Source of the DNA: Selaginella tamariscina
Taxonomy: Eukaryota > Streptophyta > Lycopodiopsida > Selaginellales > Selaginellaceae
Assembly: GCA_003024785.1 (NCBI GenBank)
Contig: PUQB01000032.1
Location: 711,001 to 775,000, forward strand
Direction: 5' to 3'
DNA length: 64,000 nt
Shown here: in pieces, positions 44,946 through 57,439 of the stretch
How positions within the stretch are numbered: position 1 is the first letter of the stretch
Layout of the letters: the number at the start of each line of letters is the position of its first letter
Program-made: the position numbers and the translations under genes
Notes under the pieces: generated by a model
The model's input: the letters and a program-made list of their open reading frames with translations, nothing else
Told to the model about the DNA's origin: nothing
Databases searched by the model: none

Positions 44946-44949
44946 TCTT

Positions 44950-46020
44950 ACCTCCAGCTTCTTCATAGCTTTTGTCCAGGTCTAAGTACACAGCTTGAGT
45001 GACTGCTTCAATCCATTCTCAGTTTGAACCTTAAGATTCCAATCGTATCCTCCTCGTCATGGAGAGACTCCATTGTAGAGTCTGTGTCTTGGAAGCTAAG
45101 ACAGCAACTCACAACCTCCTCCTTCTCTTCTGTATAAAGCTCCTTGTCCGGAAGTATGTCTGTATGCTGGTCCGGAAGTCAAGTTATTCAGATGCCGGCT
45201 GTCCGACTTCAGTACCGCTAGCATCTCGTGCATCGTCTCGGACATCCGGGCTGCCTGTACGGTCTTCAATCTGTCCCATTTTCAGTAGCCAAATCCTGCC
45301 CACTCCTTGACATCTCCTTTCTTCTTACCACCTGTATTCTTCTTCAGGCTGCGTTTTAGCTGCTGCTGCTTGAACGTCAGCCTCTTCAGTAAACCGGTCA
45401 GTCCAAGAATCCCCTTGGACCCCTTTGAAGGTGAAGAAGAAGAGACGACGAGCATCCTATAGGTAACCGAGGACTTCTCATTATTGTACTATATGTGTAC
45501 GCACCGCGCACGCACACACACAGACAGGTATTTTTTTTTACCAGTTTCTATTTCATGGTTATTACCGTCACTCAAAAGCATTCCCAGCCATTTATCCACG
45601 TTTGCTTCATGTCCAATCTCTTCAGAACCAAGTCCACATATGAGAGAGAGATCACTCTTACCTTGTCCTTCTGGGCTCGTAGCCAAATACTACTACTTTA
45701 AACCTTCATCTTGTTTTGCCTTGTTTCGAAAGTCCATGTTTCCGTGCCTCGCATTGTAACCTGTAGGTTTTAGCTTCTCTAACTTACCTATTTGAAGAGA
45801 ACTAGAACTAATAAGAACAGGATATATTGATTCGTGTGCGTGCGTGCGTTTTGCCATTAATAGTATATGTTGTATAACTGAAAATGTTTCTGACTTACAA
45901 CTTTCATCAACTTCTGCCTTTGATTCGAGTTCATGCTTGTTTAGCAGTTACTTGCGTGTTCTGTATTGATGTAAGGTCTAGCTTTGGTACGTACATCAGT
46001 TATATTGATTTAGAAAATGT
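44950..46020 (-). pseudogene. Y segment, copy 1: fragmentary multi-exon gene
   Basis: It is matched by 56130-57330 in the same orientation. Shared minus-strand pieces are SEEIGH followed by NVDKWLGMLLSDGNNHEIET with a donor (45545-45620), KGSKGILGL...LLKRL (about 45365-45430), LYTEE and a Cys/Ser-rich segment (45090-45150), and an upstream piece ending AEVDES|GTAAGT near 45900. GT donors follow several of them, so they look like exons. Several frame changes occur compared with copy 2. I do not recognise the family. Confidence 0.5.
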
Positions 46021-46234
46021 ATAACATATAAGATGTAGTATCTATTGGATATTACGCTTCTCTCTCACACACACACACACATGCACACTCTTTTCCAGGC
46101 AAAGCAAACGATGGATGTCATAGTCTGGATTGTGTTTATGGATGAGCCACAAAGCTGGGCTGAGAGGCTGAGATCAATGAGATGGGGAGGGTTCCTCCTG
46201 CTAGAAACAAGGCCATAACAAGAGAGATTGATGA

Positions 46235-47325
46235 TTTTCTGTTTATTTATCTTCAACTACATATAGATTCATATATCTATTACGAAGCTATATCTCTTTG
46301 AAAACTATAATACAACTTTAATGTCTTGCTTATAGAGACTGGTTTATGAATCTGCAAGGTTTCTTTCTCTCGTGAAAACTTTAGAAGAGCTCACAAACAC
46401 ATAACTGATGCTAACTAACCTCATAGCCTTTTCTAAGCCAATACTAACATATCACGATGATAAGTTTATCATCAATGTTACATATAAACTTGTTATAAGA
46501 GTATTGAACATGAATGTTACAATTAAACTATTAAATGAATGTTATTGGTTAGAAAAGGCATTAAGATTGTCATCAATGTTACATATAATTCATGTTCAAT
46601 ACTCTTATAACAAGTTTAATGTAATATAATGTACATTGATGTACAGTAACCATTGATGGCACACACGCGCGAAAAATACCAGACCGTACATACAAACAGA
46701 ATACAACGAGTGTATAACAACTTTACATGCTGTTTATGCCGGTCCTCTCTCTCTCACAGGAGAAGGTACGAGGAGTGCAACGCAACGAATGTGGAACCCG
46801 AAGGAGCAAGGGAGCAGAGTCCACAGACGACATATGTGACGAGTTCCTGAAATCCGTGTTAGAAGAAACAGCCAAAGACAGTGTAGAGCTTGAAGAAAGA
46901 CAAGAGAAACACGTACAAAGTAATCCAGACATCCAATACCAGCTGGTCTAATGCAACACGCTGGTGCAAGCACGCCTGTAGAAGAGTACTATGGACAAGC
47001 TGTTTAACACGCCCAGGAAGAACAACAGATATGAGGAGACGTCAGTCACAGATAGAATAAGATACTGGGAGAGAATATAGCTAAGACAGTAGCACAGTAT
47101 CTACACTGGAGGTTCTTCACAGGGTACTCTTCATCAACAAGCAGGGTCTCCGTTGAGATTTAGCTTTCAGAGTTTTGAGGATGGTTCGTCGTGTGACGAG
47201 AGTTCTTCAGTGTCAGAGAGTGAGGATCATGTAATGGGGGATTTTTGATAAAGAAGATTGTGGAGAAGTCGAGGAAAGGATCTAATGTGCTAAAGATGTT
47301 CAATTGATGCTGGCTGCGTTAGAGT
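46235..47325 (+). pseudogene. POLAR-like intron 5 plus exon 6, copy 2 (broken)
   Basis: Similarity to 30085-31263 starts in intron 5 (GTTTATTTATCTTCAACTAC) and includes the intron hairpin and the acceptor CTCTCTCACAG. Exon 6 spans about 46760-47325. Compared with the gene it lacks part of the PSTAFAAGWSMQ coding stretch near 46945. It also has one- and two-base indels near 46985, 47035, 47068, 47085, 47105 and 47165, and stops at the Leu-Glu codons of the tail before the stop codon. There it joins directly to an inverted X segment. It is a dead partial duplicate with no upstream exons. Confidence 0.8.
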
Positions 47326-47334
47326 TTTTATGTT

Positions 47335-47580
47335 CCTTCCACAGCCTGCCTTTGTTCCTCTTCTTCCTCTTCTTCTTCTTCAATGTTCCCATTCCTTAAC
47401 ATCTTCTTCTTGCGCTTCTTCTTTAGCTCCTTAGCACGCTCGTAGTCGTCAAGGTGCGAGAATTACATGGGTTTCCAGTTACATGTCCGATTGGTTGTTC
47501 ACATTTAGCCACTACCTTATTCTGAATGGAACGACTCGGCTAATCCGGCTGTTACAAGTGAACACACCGGTCGCACCCGC
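47335..47580 (-). pseudogene. X segment, copy 2
   Basis: The inverted relative of 61320-61520 joins directly to the truncated POLAR-like exon 6 copy at 47325. It keeps the CTTCCTCTTCTTCTTCTTCAAT run (Lys/Glu-rich coding) and the CATGGGTTTCCAGTTACATG part, but lacks the TACCTCGTCGTAGATTGTTC stretch present in copy 1. Confidence 0.6.
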
Positions 47581-47599
47581 ATAATGTATTTTGAGAATA

Positions 47600-49470
47600 T
47601 ACCCTAATTATCTTTAAAACTTTAAGTTTAAATATCACATAGCATTAAAAAATTTTATGACATTATTTAAATTTTAAATGTTATTTCAAGAAATATCGTC
47701 GAAAAGGTTTATGTTTAAATATATAACTTAACATGTTTGTAATAACTCTCAACACCATGTTAAAATTGCATATTAAATATTGAATTTTTATAACTTATTT
47801 TTTTAAGACTTAATTATTATAAATGTCAGACAATAATAGTTTATTTTTTTTGTTTTATATAAGATTGAAACTAGGTTATGACATTATTAAATTAATTTAA
47901 GTAATGACTTTTATAATTTTAAATTGTGTGAAGTATATATATTAATATAAAATTCTTATAATATATAGACAAGTAAAATGTTAAAAGTATTGTGATTAAT
48001 AGAAATTTAAAGTTGTAATGTGGATGTGCATATATTAAATAGAATTAAAACTTTATAAAGAAATAATAAATTCAATGTTTGTGATGGTAAAATTATAATT
48101 TCATACATTTACATTTTTAAATAATGGTTAGGATTTTGACTATTAATATAAATTTATTAATGTTATAATTAAGATTATTTTGGATTAGATAAAAATAAAA
48201 CACTTAAATAAATAGTCATTCACACATTTTTTAGTATGATAAATTTAATATTAAGTTTGGGTTTTACAATGTTATTCTAAAAAAGATGTAATATATACTT
48301 AAATAATGTCTTATTTTTATGTTTATGATAATAATAATAAGATTTATTTAAGAATAACAAACTTTTTTTATGTAATTTTGTTTTAAAATGTTCAATTTTT
48401 AAGAAAACTAATTTATGTGATGTTAAAAGAATATTTTTTTAATTATATAAATGTATTATTTATAATCTTAATCATTATTTAGTTTTCTTCTCTTATGTTA
48501 GAAAATATGCATTTTGTATTATATTGTATTTTAATAGTATGTGTATTTTTATTTTAAATATAAATATAAAAGGTAATATGGTTATATTTTAATATTCTCA
48601 TGTTGTATTTAATATCTTAATAATATTATTAAATGAATAATTGCATGTTGTGCATTAATATCCTAATAATGTTTTTAAATAAATAATTAATAATTAATGT
48701 TAGTGAGAACATGATTAATATATAATATTATTAATATAGAAGTTGATACTTTAAAAATATAAGCCCTAATATTGTTATATTGTGATAATAAATGAATAAC
48801 ATATAGTATTATTGAATTGTGTTTATTAAAGAAAAAAATATATAAAATATAAAATGATTTCATTTTATAATAATTAAAACACTTATCATTTTTCGTTGAA
48901 ATAACAAGAAAGTGTTAAATATAATATATGAATTAAATAATGTAATAAAATATATGATATGAATAAATAAAGCAAAAAAAAAATCATTTTTATCAATGTT
49001 GGTTTATTATTATGAGAATAGATAGGAGGTCCCTAAATAAATAAATTTTAAATAATATTTTAATGAGGTTTAGAGATAAATAATAATATAAAAACTAAAT
49101 TAATCCATATAAATTATTACATGTGCACATGTGACTTTTTATAAGTGCATACCTAATCTATACGATATTAATATTAAATATGATAATGTTCAATAATATT
49201 CATATAAGGGGAATCAAACATCAAATTTGATTTTACATTCGCATGAGATTCGTGTTGAATAGATTTATATTTAATTAATTGGTGTATAATAATAAGTTAC
49301 ATAAATGATTCTTTGAATGTAAAACGTAATTAAATATATCTTACATGTTTAACATTTTAAATTGTATATTTTTATGACTATTATTGACATACTTTTTCTT
49401 TTTTAGTTTCATAATTATTGATCCATAATAAACTCATAATAATCTTTAAGGATAGTAAACCTCTTACCCA
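47600..49470. repeat. AT-rich duplicated block, copy 1
   Basis: It is repeated in direct orientation at about 62170-64000 with the same order of landmarks (TATTTCAAGAAATATCG, TGTGGATGTGCATATATT, GGTTTAGAGATAAATAATAA, CATCAAATTTGATTTTACATT). No coding frame is supported. The right copy is cut by the window edge. Confidence 0.8.
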
Positions 49471-50799
49471 TAATTATTTTTAAGAAATTAAAATATACTA
49501 AAAATTTAAAAATATACTAACTATATCCTAGACATACCTTTAATTAAATAATTTAAACTTTGAACATTATTTAAAAATTGTAATTATAAATTTATTAAAA
49601 AACTTTAATAATACCCTATATTTAATTTGCAGTTTACATGTCTGTGCATATAAGAAGTTCGTTGAAAACTTCATCACACATATATATGCAATAATATGCA
49701 TGTGTTGTCCTATTCTAGAGTATATCATGGGGTGTAAACGCACCTCATATATATATAATTATAATGAAAACACCAAAACCGCACGATTCATACTTCAGAT
49801 GCTAGTATATACTTAAACTACTCATGATTCCAAGTATATTCTTTATGTCCATGGTTCAAGGTTCATGATATTTTGAAGCGGGAAGAAGCATTTCGCATGT
49901 AGTTGCTCCAGAAGAAACCCAATGTAATTCTATAGATCGGTGCCAATCTAGGTTATCTTCAGTTACAGCTTTCATACATACATTTCATATATTCCTATAG
50001 ATTTCCAGATAAAACCTTGATTTTGCATTGGATTTATCTCAGGTTTCAGTTTTTCATGTGGGTTTTCTTTATTTCATGGGAAATCCCTTTACTCATGAAC
50101 AATGCCCATTTTGCTGAGAAAACACAAAAAAAATCTGTTGTTTATTGTTTCTTTTATATTGTTTATTATATATTTAGCTTCTTCAAACTTTAAAAATTAA
50201 TAACTTATCGTATAACTGATAAAACTAAAAAAAAAATTACGAATTAGTTTGACTTGAATTTTAAAAAATTATAGAACCAAACATAAATGTTTTAATTATT
50301 TTATATTTAATTTGTATTTGACGGTTCAACTTCGGTAACTTTATATTTCAATGCAATGCATTACTTTTTAATAAACCTACATGAAATGCACATATATATC
50401 CTCATCGAGAATGTTAATTGTAAAACACTAAAATTTAATTTTTATTTTTTATTTTTAATTAGAAAATTTCTATGTACATTTTTACTTATTAACATGTTAT
50501 TTATATTATTATTTTCAAGGCCAACTTGATTTTTCTTTAGAGGAACCATATCTTAAAATATTAGCGTTCATGTTCAAAACGACGAAACATTTCAAAACCC
50601 TAATTTTATTTTTTATTTTTTAAAATTAATTTAATTTAGGTTAGGGTTTGGTTAGATTTTGTGACTATTTTGCTGAGAAAACACAAAAAAAATCTGTTAA
50701 AATTGCGGTTTTAAGTGAGAAAACGAGAATAGTGCGTTTTGTGTGCTTAAAACTTGCATTTTCTGTGAATAAACATGTGTTGTTGTTGAGGAGTGTGTG

Positions 50800-51185
50800 T
50801 GTGTACTCTAATAACTTTAAAATGGTATACAGCAGGATGTACGTTTTTCCGTTCAAGCTATTACAACTTGAAGTGGACAAGAGAGGAAAGTGACAAGGCG
50901 GCCCGATGTGAATACAGAAGCTGTGCACTTCACTCGAGGGGAGATTCAACAAATTTAGTACTACTACTGGCAACTTATACCAAAAGAAGCTTGTACTCAA
51001 TAGTAAGAGTACGGAGAGAGACGATAAGAAAGCTCGAGGTCCAGCTCCACGATTGTGGATAGATCAACCACATTGCCATATGGTGGACAGAGTGCCTCGT
51101 TGTTGTTTCGGAGGTGTATGTTTTGAACATGCAGGGGCCACATGGCATTCGCACAAGAAATTTGTAATAAAATTCCAATGAGCTT
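50800..51185 (+). pseudogene. Z segment part 1: unidentified coding-like fragment
   Basis: Its inverted relative is 58180-58510. Both can be read as MYVF.FKLLQLE.DKR followed by RPDVNTEAVHF and GDSTN, and later GGQSASL. Each copy needs frame changes, in different places. The similarity at the coding-like stretch is higher than in the AT-rich DNA around it. No family is recognised. Confidence 0.4.
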
Positions 51186-51399
51186 AAATTTTAAACGCAC
51201 ACGCATGTAAACATTGATGAGTTTGTATATTTGTTATTTATAAATGTTAATCATGAGGTATACTACATAGAAATTTACGGTAAGAAAGTCAGGTGTTTCC
51301 AATTGAAGTTTCGATTTTGATAAACAAAAAATTTCTTTTTCACTCACACCACACAATATATTAAAATTTATTATTGCAGGTATAATTATTGATCTTTTT

Positions 51400-51615
51400 C
51401 TCGAGTGGAAAGATAAAAAAGTAAGAATATTATTAGTGGTACATCCTGAAAATCAAAGAAACTCATTCTACTTGCATTGTTGACCGTCAAAAAGAGTATG
51501 ACTTTTTTCTTTCCTTTTTGAAGTTAGATAGTGAGTACTTGAAATCCTTGATACCAGACAATGATTATTCAGAGTCTATCGACACTAATGAAGAATGGAA
51601 TAAGCTTTTTTAAAA
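51400..51615 (+). pseudogene. Z segment part 2: unidentified coding-like fragment
   Basis: It reads WKDKKVRILLVVHPENQRNS, then KEYDFFLSFLKLDSEYLKSL and NEEWNKLF. Inverted relatives are 57500-57740 (SRILLVAHPHNKRNLT, KYDSFLSSLESDGEYLRSLL) and a shorter one at 57800-57935 (ARILSVAHPQNLRN). Three copies keeping a similar peptide suggest an exon of an unidentified gene that lies next to part 1. Confidence 0.45.
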
Positions 51616-51660
51616 GAATGGTGTTTACATTTAATTTCACAGAAAATGAACACTTTAAAG

Positions 51661-52618
51661 TAAATATAATATATTTATTATAATAGGCATTCAAATAATG
51701 TTATACATACACAACACACACATACATAAGGTGGAGCGTAGAGCCTTTCTAGTGGGAACTTCAATACACCCACGTGCACACCTTACTTTAGCTTGCCTTT
51801 TGTTTACAGAACATGATAGACATCTAATTAACTATAATTTATATAAATACAATGTTATACACATACATGAGCCTTTCTAGCGTGAAATTCAATACACACA
51901 ACCTGCTTTTTGTTGACATCCATTTATATTATACAAGCGGAAAATCCAATACACACACGCACACACCTTGTTTTATATAACAAATTTTTTACATATTGAA
52001 ATAGACATTCTGTAAACACATGTACACTTGCTACCAAGCAAAGTTCTTCAAACCGAAACAATTGGAAACTTGAAAATGAAGTTCACAACATTGATACAGT
52101 AGTTACTAGTTAAGTATCAAGTGATAATGCTCCAAGATGTCCGCACTATGAAAACAGTTAATGACTCTTGATTATTAAAAAGTAAAGATTAAAAAAATTT
52201 TCTATAGTGAATGATTAACTGTTTAAAAAGTGATATAATTATTCTATCGGATAAGTCGGCTCCTCTTCTTCTCTGTTTACTTCCCCGTTACCAGTGAGTC
52301 TTATTGTCTCGGGTAACAAGCTACAAATAAACAGACTTTGCACAGACGTGTCAGTTCAATGCCTGATATGATGTTTTGGTTCTGTTGAACCTTGTCACTT
52401 TGTCATGGTGAAACTTTCGCATATTTGCTGTTACATCAAGAATCTGCTATGCCCATAGTAGACTATATAAGCCATAATTAGTAATTACACATGTGTAAAT
52501 GTATTTTCTCAAATAGCTAAGTTTTAAGCTGTTCTGTGTATGTGTGTCTTTGTCGTGTGTATATAATACTCGGATTGTCATGGAATCATAAGAAATTATA
52601 TGATATACATGTCTGTAC

Positions 52619-52651
<33 letters not shown>

Positions 52652-53004
52652 TATACAGTGTGTGCACGCGCGCGCGCGTGCGTGTCTGTAACGAGAGGTA
52701 TCTAATTGCATTATGTAATGTAGTTTAGAAGCTTAGGTTCACAGATACTGTCACATTTATAGTGTAAGAATCTATGATACTTGAGCCTTGAAGATACATC
52801 CACCATCTGTATTCCACTTGTCGTAAGGACAGCAGTGCAAGTTCGAGGTAAAACATTTCCGCGTGATGTGTGTGTGTGTGTGCCCGAGAGAGAGAGGAGA
52901 GAGTTACTTATCTATATACACATATATTTAAATTTATATTTGTTTGATGTATTATAGAAACACCATACTTACGAAGAATGTATATTTATATCTAGATATA
53001 TATC
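51661..53004. other. Intergenic DNA with microsatellites
   Basis: No gene seen. It contains (CA)n at 52620-52648, an alternating CG tract GCACGCGCGCGCGCGTGCGTG at about 52663-52683, and (TG)n followed by (AG)n at 52867-52902. Confidence 0.6.
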
Positions 53005-53160
53005 TTATGAATATAAATATTATTACAAGTACCGTACAAAAAGAGTAGCATTTAGTGATTGATGAAATTTTCCCTGTAAATGAAATATTTAGATTTTTTA
53101 AGTTTTTTTTTAAAATAATACTTAAATTTTGCTTTTAGCAAAACCTCATGTTTTTAATAT
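53005..53160 (-). repeat. Inverted piece of the POLAR-like 3' region
   Basis: It resembles 60050-60215 (for instance AAGTACCGTACAAAAAGAGTAGC and TTTTAGCAAAACCTCATGTT in both), which adjoins exon 6 copy 3, and the complement of 31300-31340. It ends abruptly at 53160, where an X segment in the opposite orientation begins. Confidence 0.65.
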
Positions 53161-53275
53161 GCCAGTCAAGCTGGAGGTTGCAAAGCCGCCTGGTCCGGTG
53201 CCCTACGTGATCAATCGCTGAAGTGTGGCCTAACAGGTTCTTTGGGGACCCGCTCAAGAGGAGGAGAGGTATGAC
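53161..53275 (+). pseudogene. X segment, copy 3 (3' part only)
   Basis: It matches the last 110 bp of the X segment at 61535-61650, including the donor-like GAG|GTATGA, and is followed by the same GCATATGCGTATATATATTC and (TG)n DNA. The upstream Lys-rich part is replaced by the POLAR-like 3' piece. Confidence 0.65.
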
Positions 53276-53369
53276 TGGGATTTGTAGACTGTGACTTGCT
53301 TTCAATGCAGCATATGCGTATATATATTCATATGCATATATCTATGTATGTATACATTTACATCAGTAT

Positions 53370-53494
53370 GTTGTGTGTGTGTGTGTGTGTGTGAGCACAC
53401 CTTTATAGACAGATTACATTTGTGAACGTGAAATGCACTATATTCTGATGATGGCTTTTCCACAGCAAGGAACACACCAAGCTGATGCTATTGT

Positions 53495-53543
<49 letters not shown>

Positions 53544-53670
53544 TGGTAACCGCTTGCCTAATATATATGTGTGCGCGTGTGTGTTTGTGTATAAAAACCA
53601 AAAAGAAGAACAAGATGAATATGTACACACGCTTGTGGTGTGTGTGTGTGAGAGAGAGAGAGAGAGATTC
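53370..53670. repeat. Compound (TG)n and (TG)n(AG)n microsatellites
   Basis: Tracts at 53372-53394, 53491-53543 and 53638-53668 each run TG then AG on the plus strand. The same arrangement follows the X segment at 61764-62034. Confidence 0.85.
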
Positions 53671-53749
53671 TATTAGTGATGTACAGACTTTATCACACGT
53701 ACACACAGAATTATAGTCCCCGATATTCCAAAGTCGTTTCTTTTTCATT

Positions 53750-55620
53750 TCCTTACTTAAAACTTTTTTAATTTAAATCTTGAACTCTCAAAATTTTGGA
53801 AGAACGTTATATTCTCGTATATGAATATACATACGAGTTAATATTAATTTTAAGAGAAATTACATTTATCATATTTACATATATACCGTTAAAATTTTAT
53901 ATTTACATATATACCCTTTTAAAAGTTGTAAATCATAATATTTTGATTTTAAATAGCAATGTTAATAGAAATATATTTTCAATTCATATTATATTGCAAA
54001 TGAAATAATTAAAATTTATTAAGTGTTAAATGTCAAAAAATTGTCATAGCAAAAAATAATTTTTTTTATATTAATATATATTTTAATATGTTGTATTTTA
54101 GACCTAAATATAATAAATATAAATTAATTATAAAATTTTATTAATTTTTTAAATTTTTTAAATTTTTAATTTTAAATTACGAAATTTTAAATTGAAGTTT
54201 CAGGAGTATATGTAAATATAAATTTTTTAAGGGTATATACGTAAATATAAATTTTAACAGTATAAATGTAATATCTTAATTTTTCATTATTATTTAAATG
54301 TAGTATGAAAAAATCTCTGTATATATATTGGCGAACTGTAAATGTATTCTACAGTAATTGTTACCTTTTTTCCTAAAATATAAATATAAGTTTGTAATTT
54401 TGTATTATGAACTATAAGGTATTGAGATTGAATCTATTTTTAAATTGAGAAGGTAAACTTTTTAAAAAATAAAAATTAACGTTTTATAATCTGTAGGTTT
54501 TTAGAATTTATAAAGAATATCTTATAGATTATAATGATTAAAATCTCTTATATTTTATAATATCGTTTTACTTTTGAAGTAATGTATTGATACTATGATA
54601 GAAAAAAATATTTCATATATATTAAATATATGGTAATGTCTTTTTTATTAAAAAAAATTCCATTATATTTAAAATTGTTTTTATAATACAATATGTAGAT
54701 GAATACATATCAAATATTCATAGGTCAGTTTGTACATACATATATACAAATAGCAAATATCATATTATATATCGCATTCAAGTATCTTAGGTCAAACTTA
54801 GATTTGTATATATCCCTAGAATATACCGTACATAATCCCTATCATATAATAAAGATTCCGTGAATATTTTTAAACCTTATAGCAGTAGCAAGATTAAGTT
54901 TTAAATTACTTAGATTAGATTAAAATAACAACAATAAATTGAATAAATTGTGTAACAAATTAAATTCAATCACCAAAACTTTATTTTAATTTCAAATGTA
55001 AATTTAAATTTTTAATAATTTTCGATTTTAAATAAGATGAAAAATCCAATTACAAAAAATTAATAATGTGTTTTTAATATATTATAATATACTATACAAT
55101 AATATATTCAATTTAATATATATTTAAAACTGTATACAATGCGTAATGTGTGTTATGCATGTACATAATATTAAATAATATAATATATTAATGAGAATTT
55201 AAAACATAAAAATAAACACCATTTAAAACTATATAAATAAATATGAAGTGTTCCTAGGGCACATGAACTCATAGGAAGAGCTGGACACACCATGCACACA
55301 CACATATCAACACTCGTAGGTGCGTGTGAGAGTAATGGACGTACTCGTTTTTACAAATTGAGTTTATTTATTAAACTCTATCTGAAAATATGTTCAAACG
55401 TCACATATAAATATTGAATACATAAAATCAAAATTTTCATAAGGTTGCATGTTCCATGCCACAATACTTATTGTATATATTTTGAAAATATTTTTAATAA
55501 AATGCTTTTTAATCACACACATTCAAAAGTTCAAAAATTTCGTTAAACCTTACAAATGTTCAATATGAAGTTTTATACACATGTGTAGGTAAAGATGCGT
55601 ACATACACACACACACACAG

Positions 55621-55666
<46 letters not shown>

Positions 55667-56095
55667 AGTATATACCATATTTGTAATGTGAAGTGTGGTG
55701 AAATTCCAAATTAAAAAATTAAAAATTCTAAGAGTATATATGGCATATTTAAGGGTATATATAAATTTTTTACTCCGCTTCATATTTCACACGTATTATA
55801 AACATAAACTTAAAATAAATATATGAAAAATAACAAATAAATCACATATATATATATATAAATAAAGAAGAGAGAGAGAGATAAGATTTAACATTCGCCA
55901 CACCTCTATATACGAATCCTAATGTTATAATAACAACTAAGGTCGTGTTCATGAAAAAAAAACACGCATAATCACATACTTTAGTAATAATATAAAGACT
56001 ACGTAATAATCATGCATGCATAAGTGACATCATCACTTCGGTGTGTGAGAGAGAGAGTACTAATGATCTAGATTAAGCTTTTATAGACAACAAGT
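53750..56095. other. AT-rich intergenic DNA
   Basis: No supportable gene. 53830-54270 is an inverted relative of 36950-37400. Microsatellites lie at 55603-55662 ((CA)n, (TA)n, (TG)n) and 55847-55880. Confidence 0.6.
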
Positions 56096-56129
56096 GATAG
56101 ACTTACATGTAGATCACTGAAACTCCTGA

Positions 56130-57319
56130 ATCTTTACCTCCAGCTTCTTCATGCTTTTGTCCAGGTCTGAGTACACAGCTTGAGTGACTGCTTTAATCCA
56201 TTCCTAGCTTGAACCTTAGGATTCCAATCCTGAAAGTACCACAACTTGGTACTGTTCTCTCCGTAGAACCTGTAGCCTGCAAGGCAGTATCCTCCTCGTC
56301 ATGGAGAGACTCCAACAGGACGTACCTTTCTTCATCTCTGCCTGTTGCATTTGCACTTCAGAGCCCCATTGTAGAGTCCGTGTCTTGGAAGCTACTACAG
56401 CAACTCACAACCTCCTCCTTCTCTTCTGTATAGAGCTCCTTGTCCGCAAGGATGTCTGTATGCTGGTCCGGAGTCAAGTTATCAAGCTGGTTCGGTCCGA
56501 GTTCAGTACAGCTAGCATCTCGGGCGTCTGTACAATCATCGTCTCGGACATCCGTGCTGCGTATGGTCTTCAATCTGTCCCATTTCAGTAGCCAAATCCT
56601 GCCACTCCTTAACATCTCCTTTCTTCTTACCACCTGCATCTTCTTCTTCAGGCTGCGTTCTAGCTGCTGCTTGAAGCTCAGCCTCTTCAGTAAGCCGCTT
56701 AGTCCAAGAATCCCCTTGGACCCCTTTGAAGACGACGAGCATACGTGCTCTTCTCCTATAGGTAACCGAGGACTCTCATTATTATACTATATGTGTACGC
56801 ACCGCGCACGCACACACACAGACAGGTATTTTTTTTACCAGTTTCTATTTCATGGTTATTACCGTCACTCAAAAGCATTCCCAGCCATTTATCCACGTTT
56901 CCTTCATGTCCAATCTCTTCAGAACCAAGTCCACATTCACTCTTACCTCCTGCTGGGCTTTTTGCTCATACTCGTACCCAGCTACTACTTGTAAATCTTG
57001 CCTTGTTTCGGGAGTCCATGTTTCCGTGCCTTGCATTGTAACCTGTAGGTCCTAGCTTCTCTAACTTACCTATTTGAAGAGAAACTAGAACTAATAAGAA
57101 CAGGACACACACACATATAGAGAGAGAAGGTTGTGTGTGCGTGCGTGTTTGCATTTGTGTGTGTGTGTGAGTGTGTTTTGCAATTAATAGTTGTATGTTG
57201 TATAACTGAAAATGTTCTGACTTACAACTTTCATCAACTTCTGCCTTTGGTTCCAAGTCCATGCTATGCTGCTTTGGCTTAGCAGTTACTTGCGTGTTCT
57301 GTATTGATGTAAGGTCTAG

Positions 57320-57330
<11 letters not shown>
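56130..57330 (-). pseudogene. Y segment, copy 2: best-preserved multi-exon fragment
   Basis: Minus-strand pieces, in transcription order, are AKPKQHSMDLEPKAEVDES with donor GTT|GTAAGT (about 57225), a piece with GTETWTPETRQDLQ and a donor GAG|GTAAGA (56945-57050), GLGSEEIGHEGNVDKWLG to NNHEIETG|GTAAAA (56835-56935), and a long piece from about 56730 to 56225. The long piece has KGSKGILGLSGLLKRLSFKQ, ARDASCTELGPNQLDNLTPD, DKELYTEEKEEVVSC and, after one stop, YVLLESLHDEEDTALQ. Exon-like borders and agreement with 44950-46020 argue for a real ancestral gene. I cannot name it. Its neighbours are a (TG)n(AG)n tract and the Z segment. Confidence 0.5.
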
Positions 57331-57372
<42 letters not shown>

Positions 57373-57385
57373 AAGAGAGAGAGAA
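57317..57385. repeat. (TG)n(AG)n microsatellite
   Basis: A TG run from about 57318 to 57350 passes into AG repeats up to about 57385, followed by GAAGCGTAATATCCAAGAG, which also occurs near 59760-59780 and, inverted, at 46045-46062. Confidence 0.85.
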
Positions 57386-57439
57386 GCGTAATATCCAAGA
57401 GTGAGTGTGCGTGTGTGCGTGTGTGTGAATGCTTATCCA

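Larger units (their letters stand above)
49471..51660 (+). repeat. Duplicated block with Z segment, inverted relative at 57.4-59.4 kb
   Basis: Landmarks such as TGAGGTTCATGATATTTTGAAG-like text near 49860, GGTTATCTTCAGTTACAGCT near 49950 and GAGGTGCGTTTACACC in complement near 49740 occur inverted at 58940, 58830 and 59100. The block follows 47600-49470 without a break, so these together form one unit of about 4 kb. Confidence 0.75.

Noticed and set aside
46090-46205. A possible exon reading MDVIVWIVFMDEPQSWAERL
   Set aside because: The frame is short, has no matching copy elsewhere in the window and no convincing splice context beyond CAGG near 46098. I left it unassigned.
53403-53748. Frames encoding long His-Thr, Ser-Leu or Val-Cys runs
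   Set aside because: They are translations of (TG)n(AG)n microsatellites and not genes. The same holds for those near 26.2, 27.8, 41.4, 55.6 and 61.9 kb.
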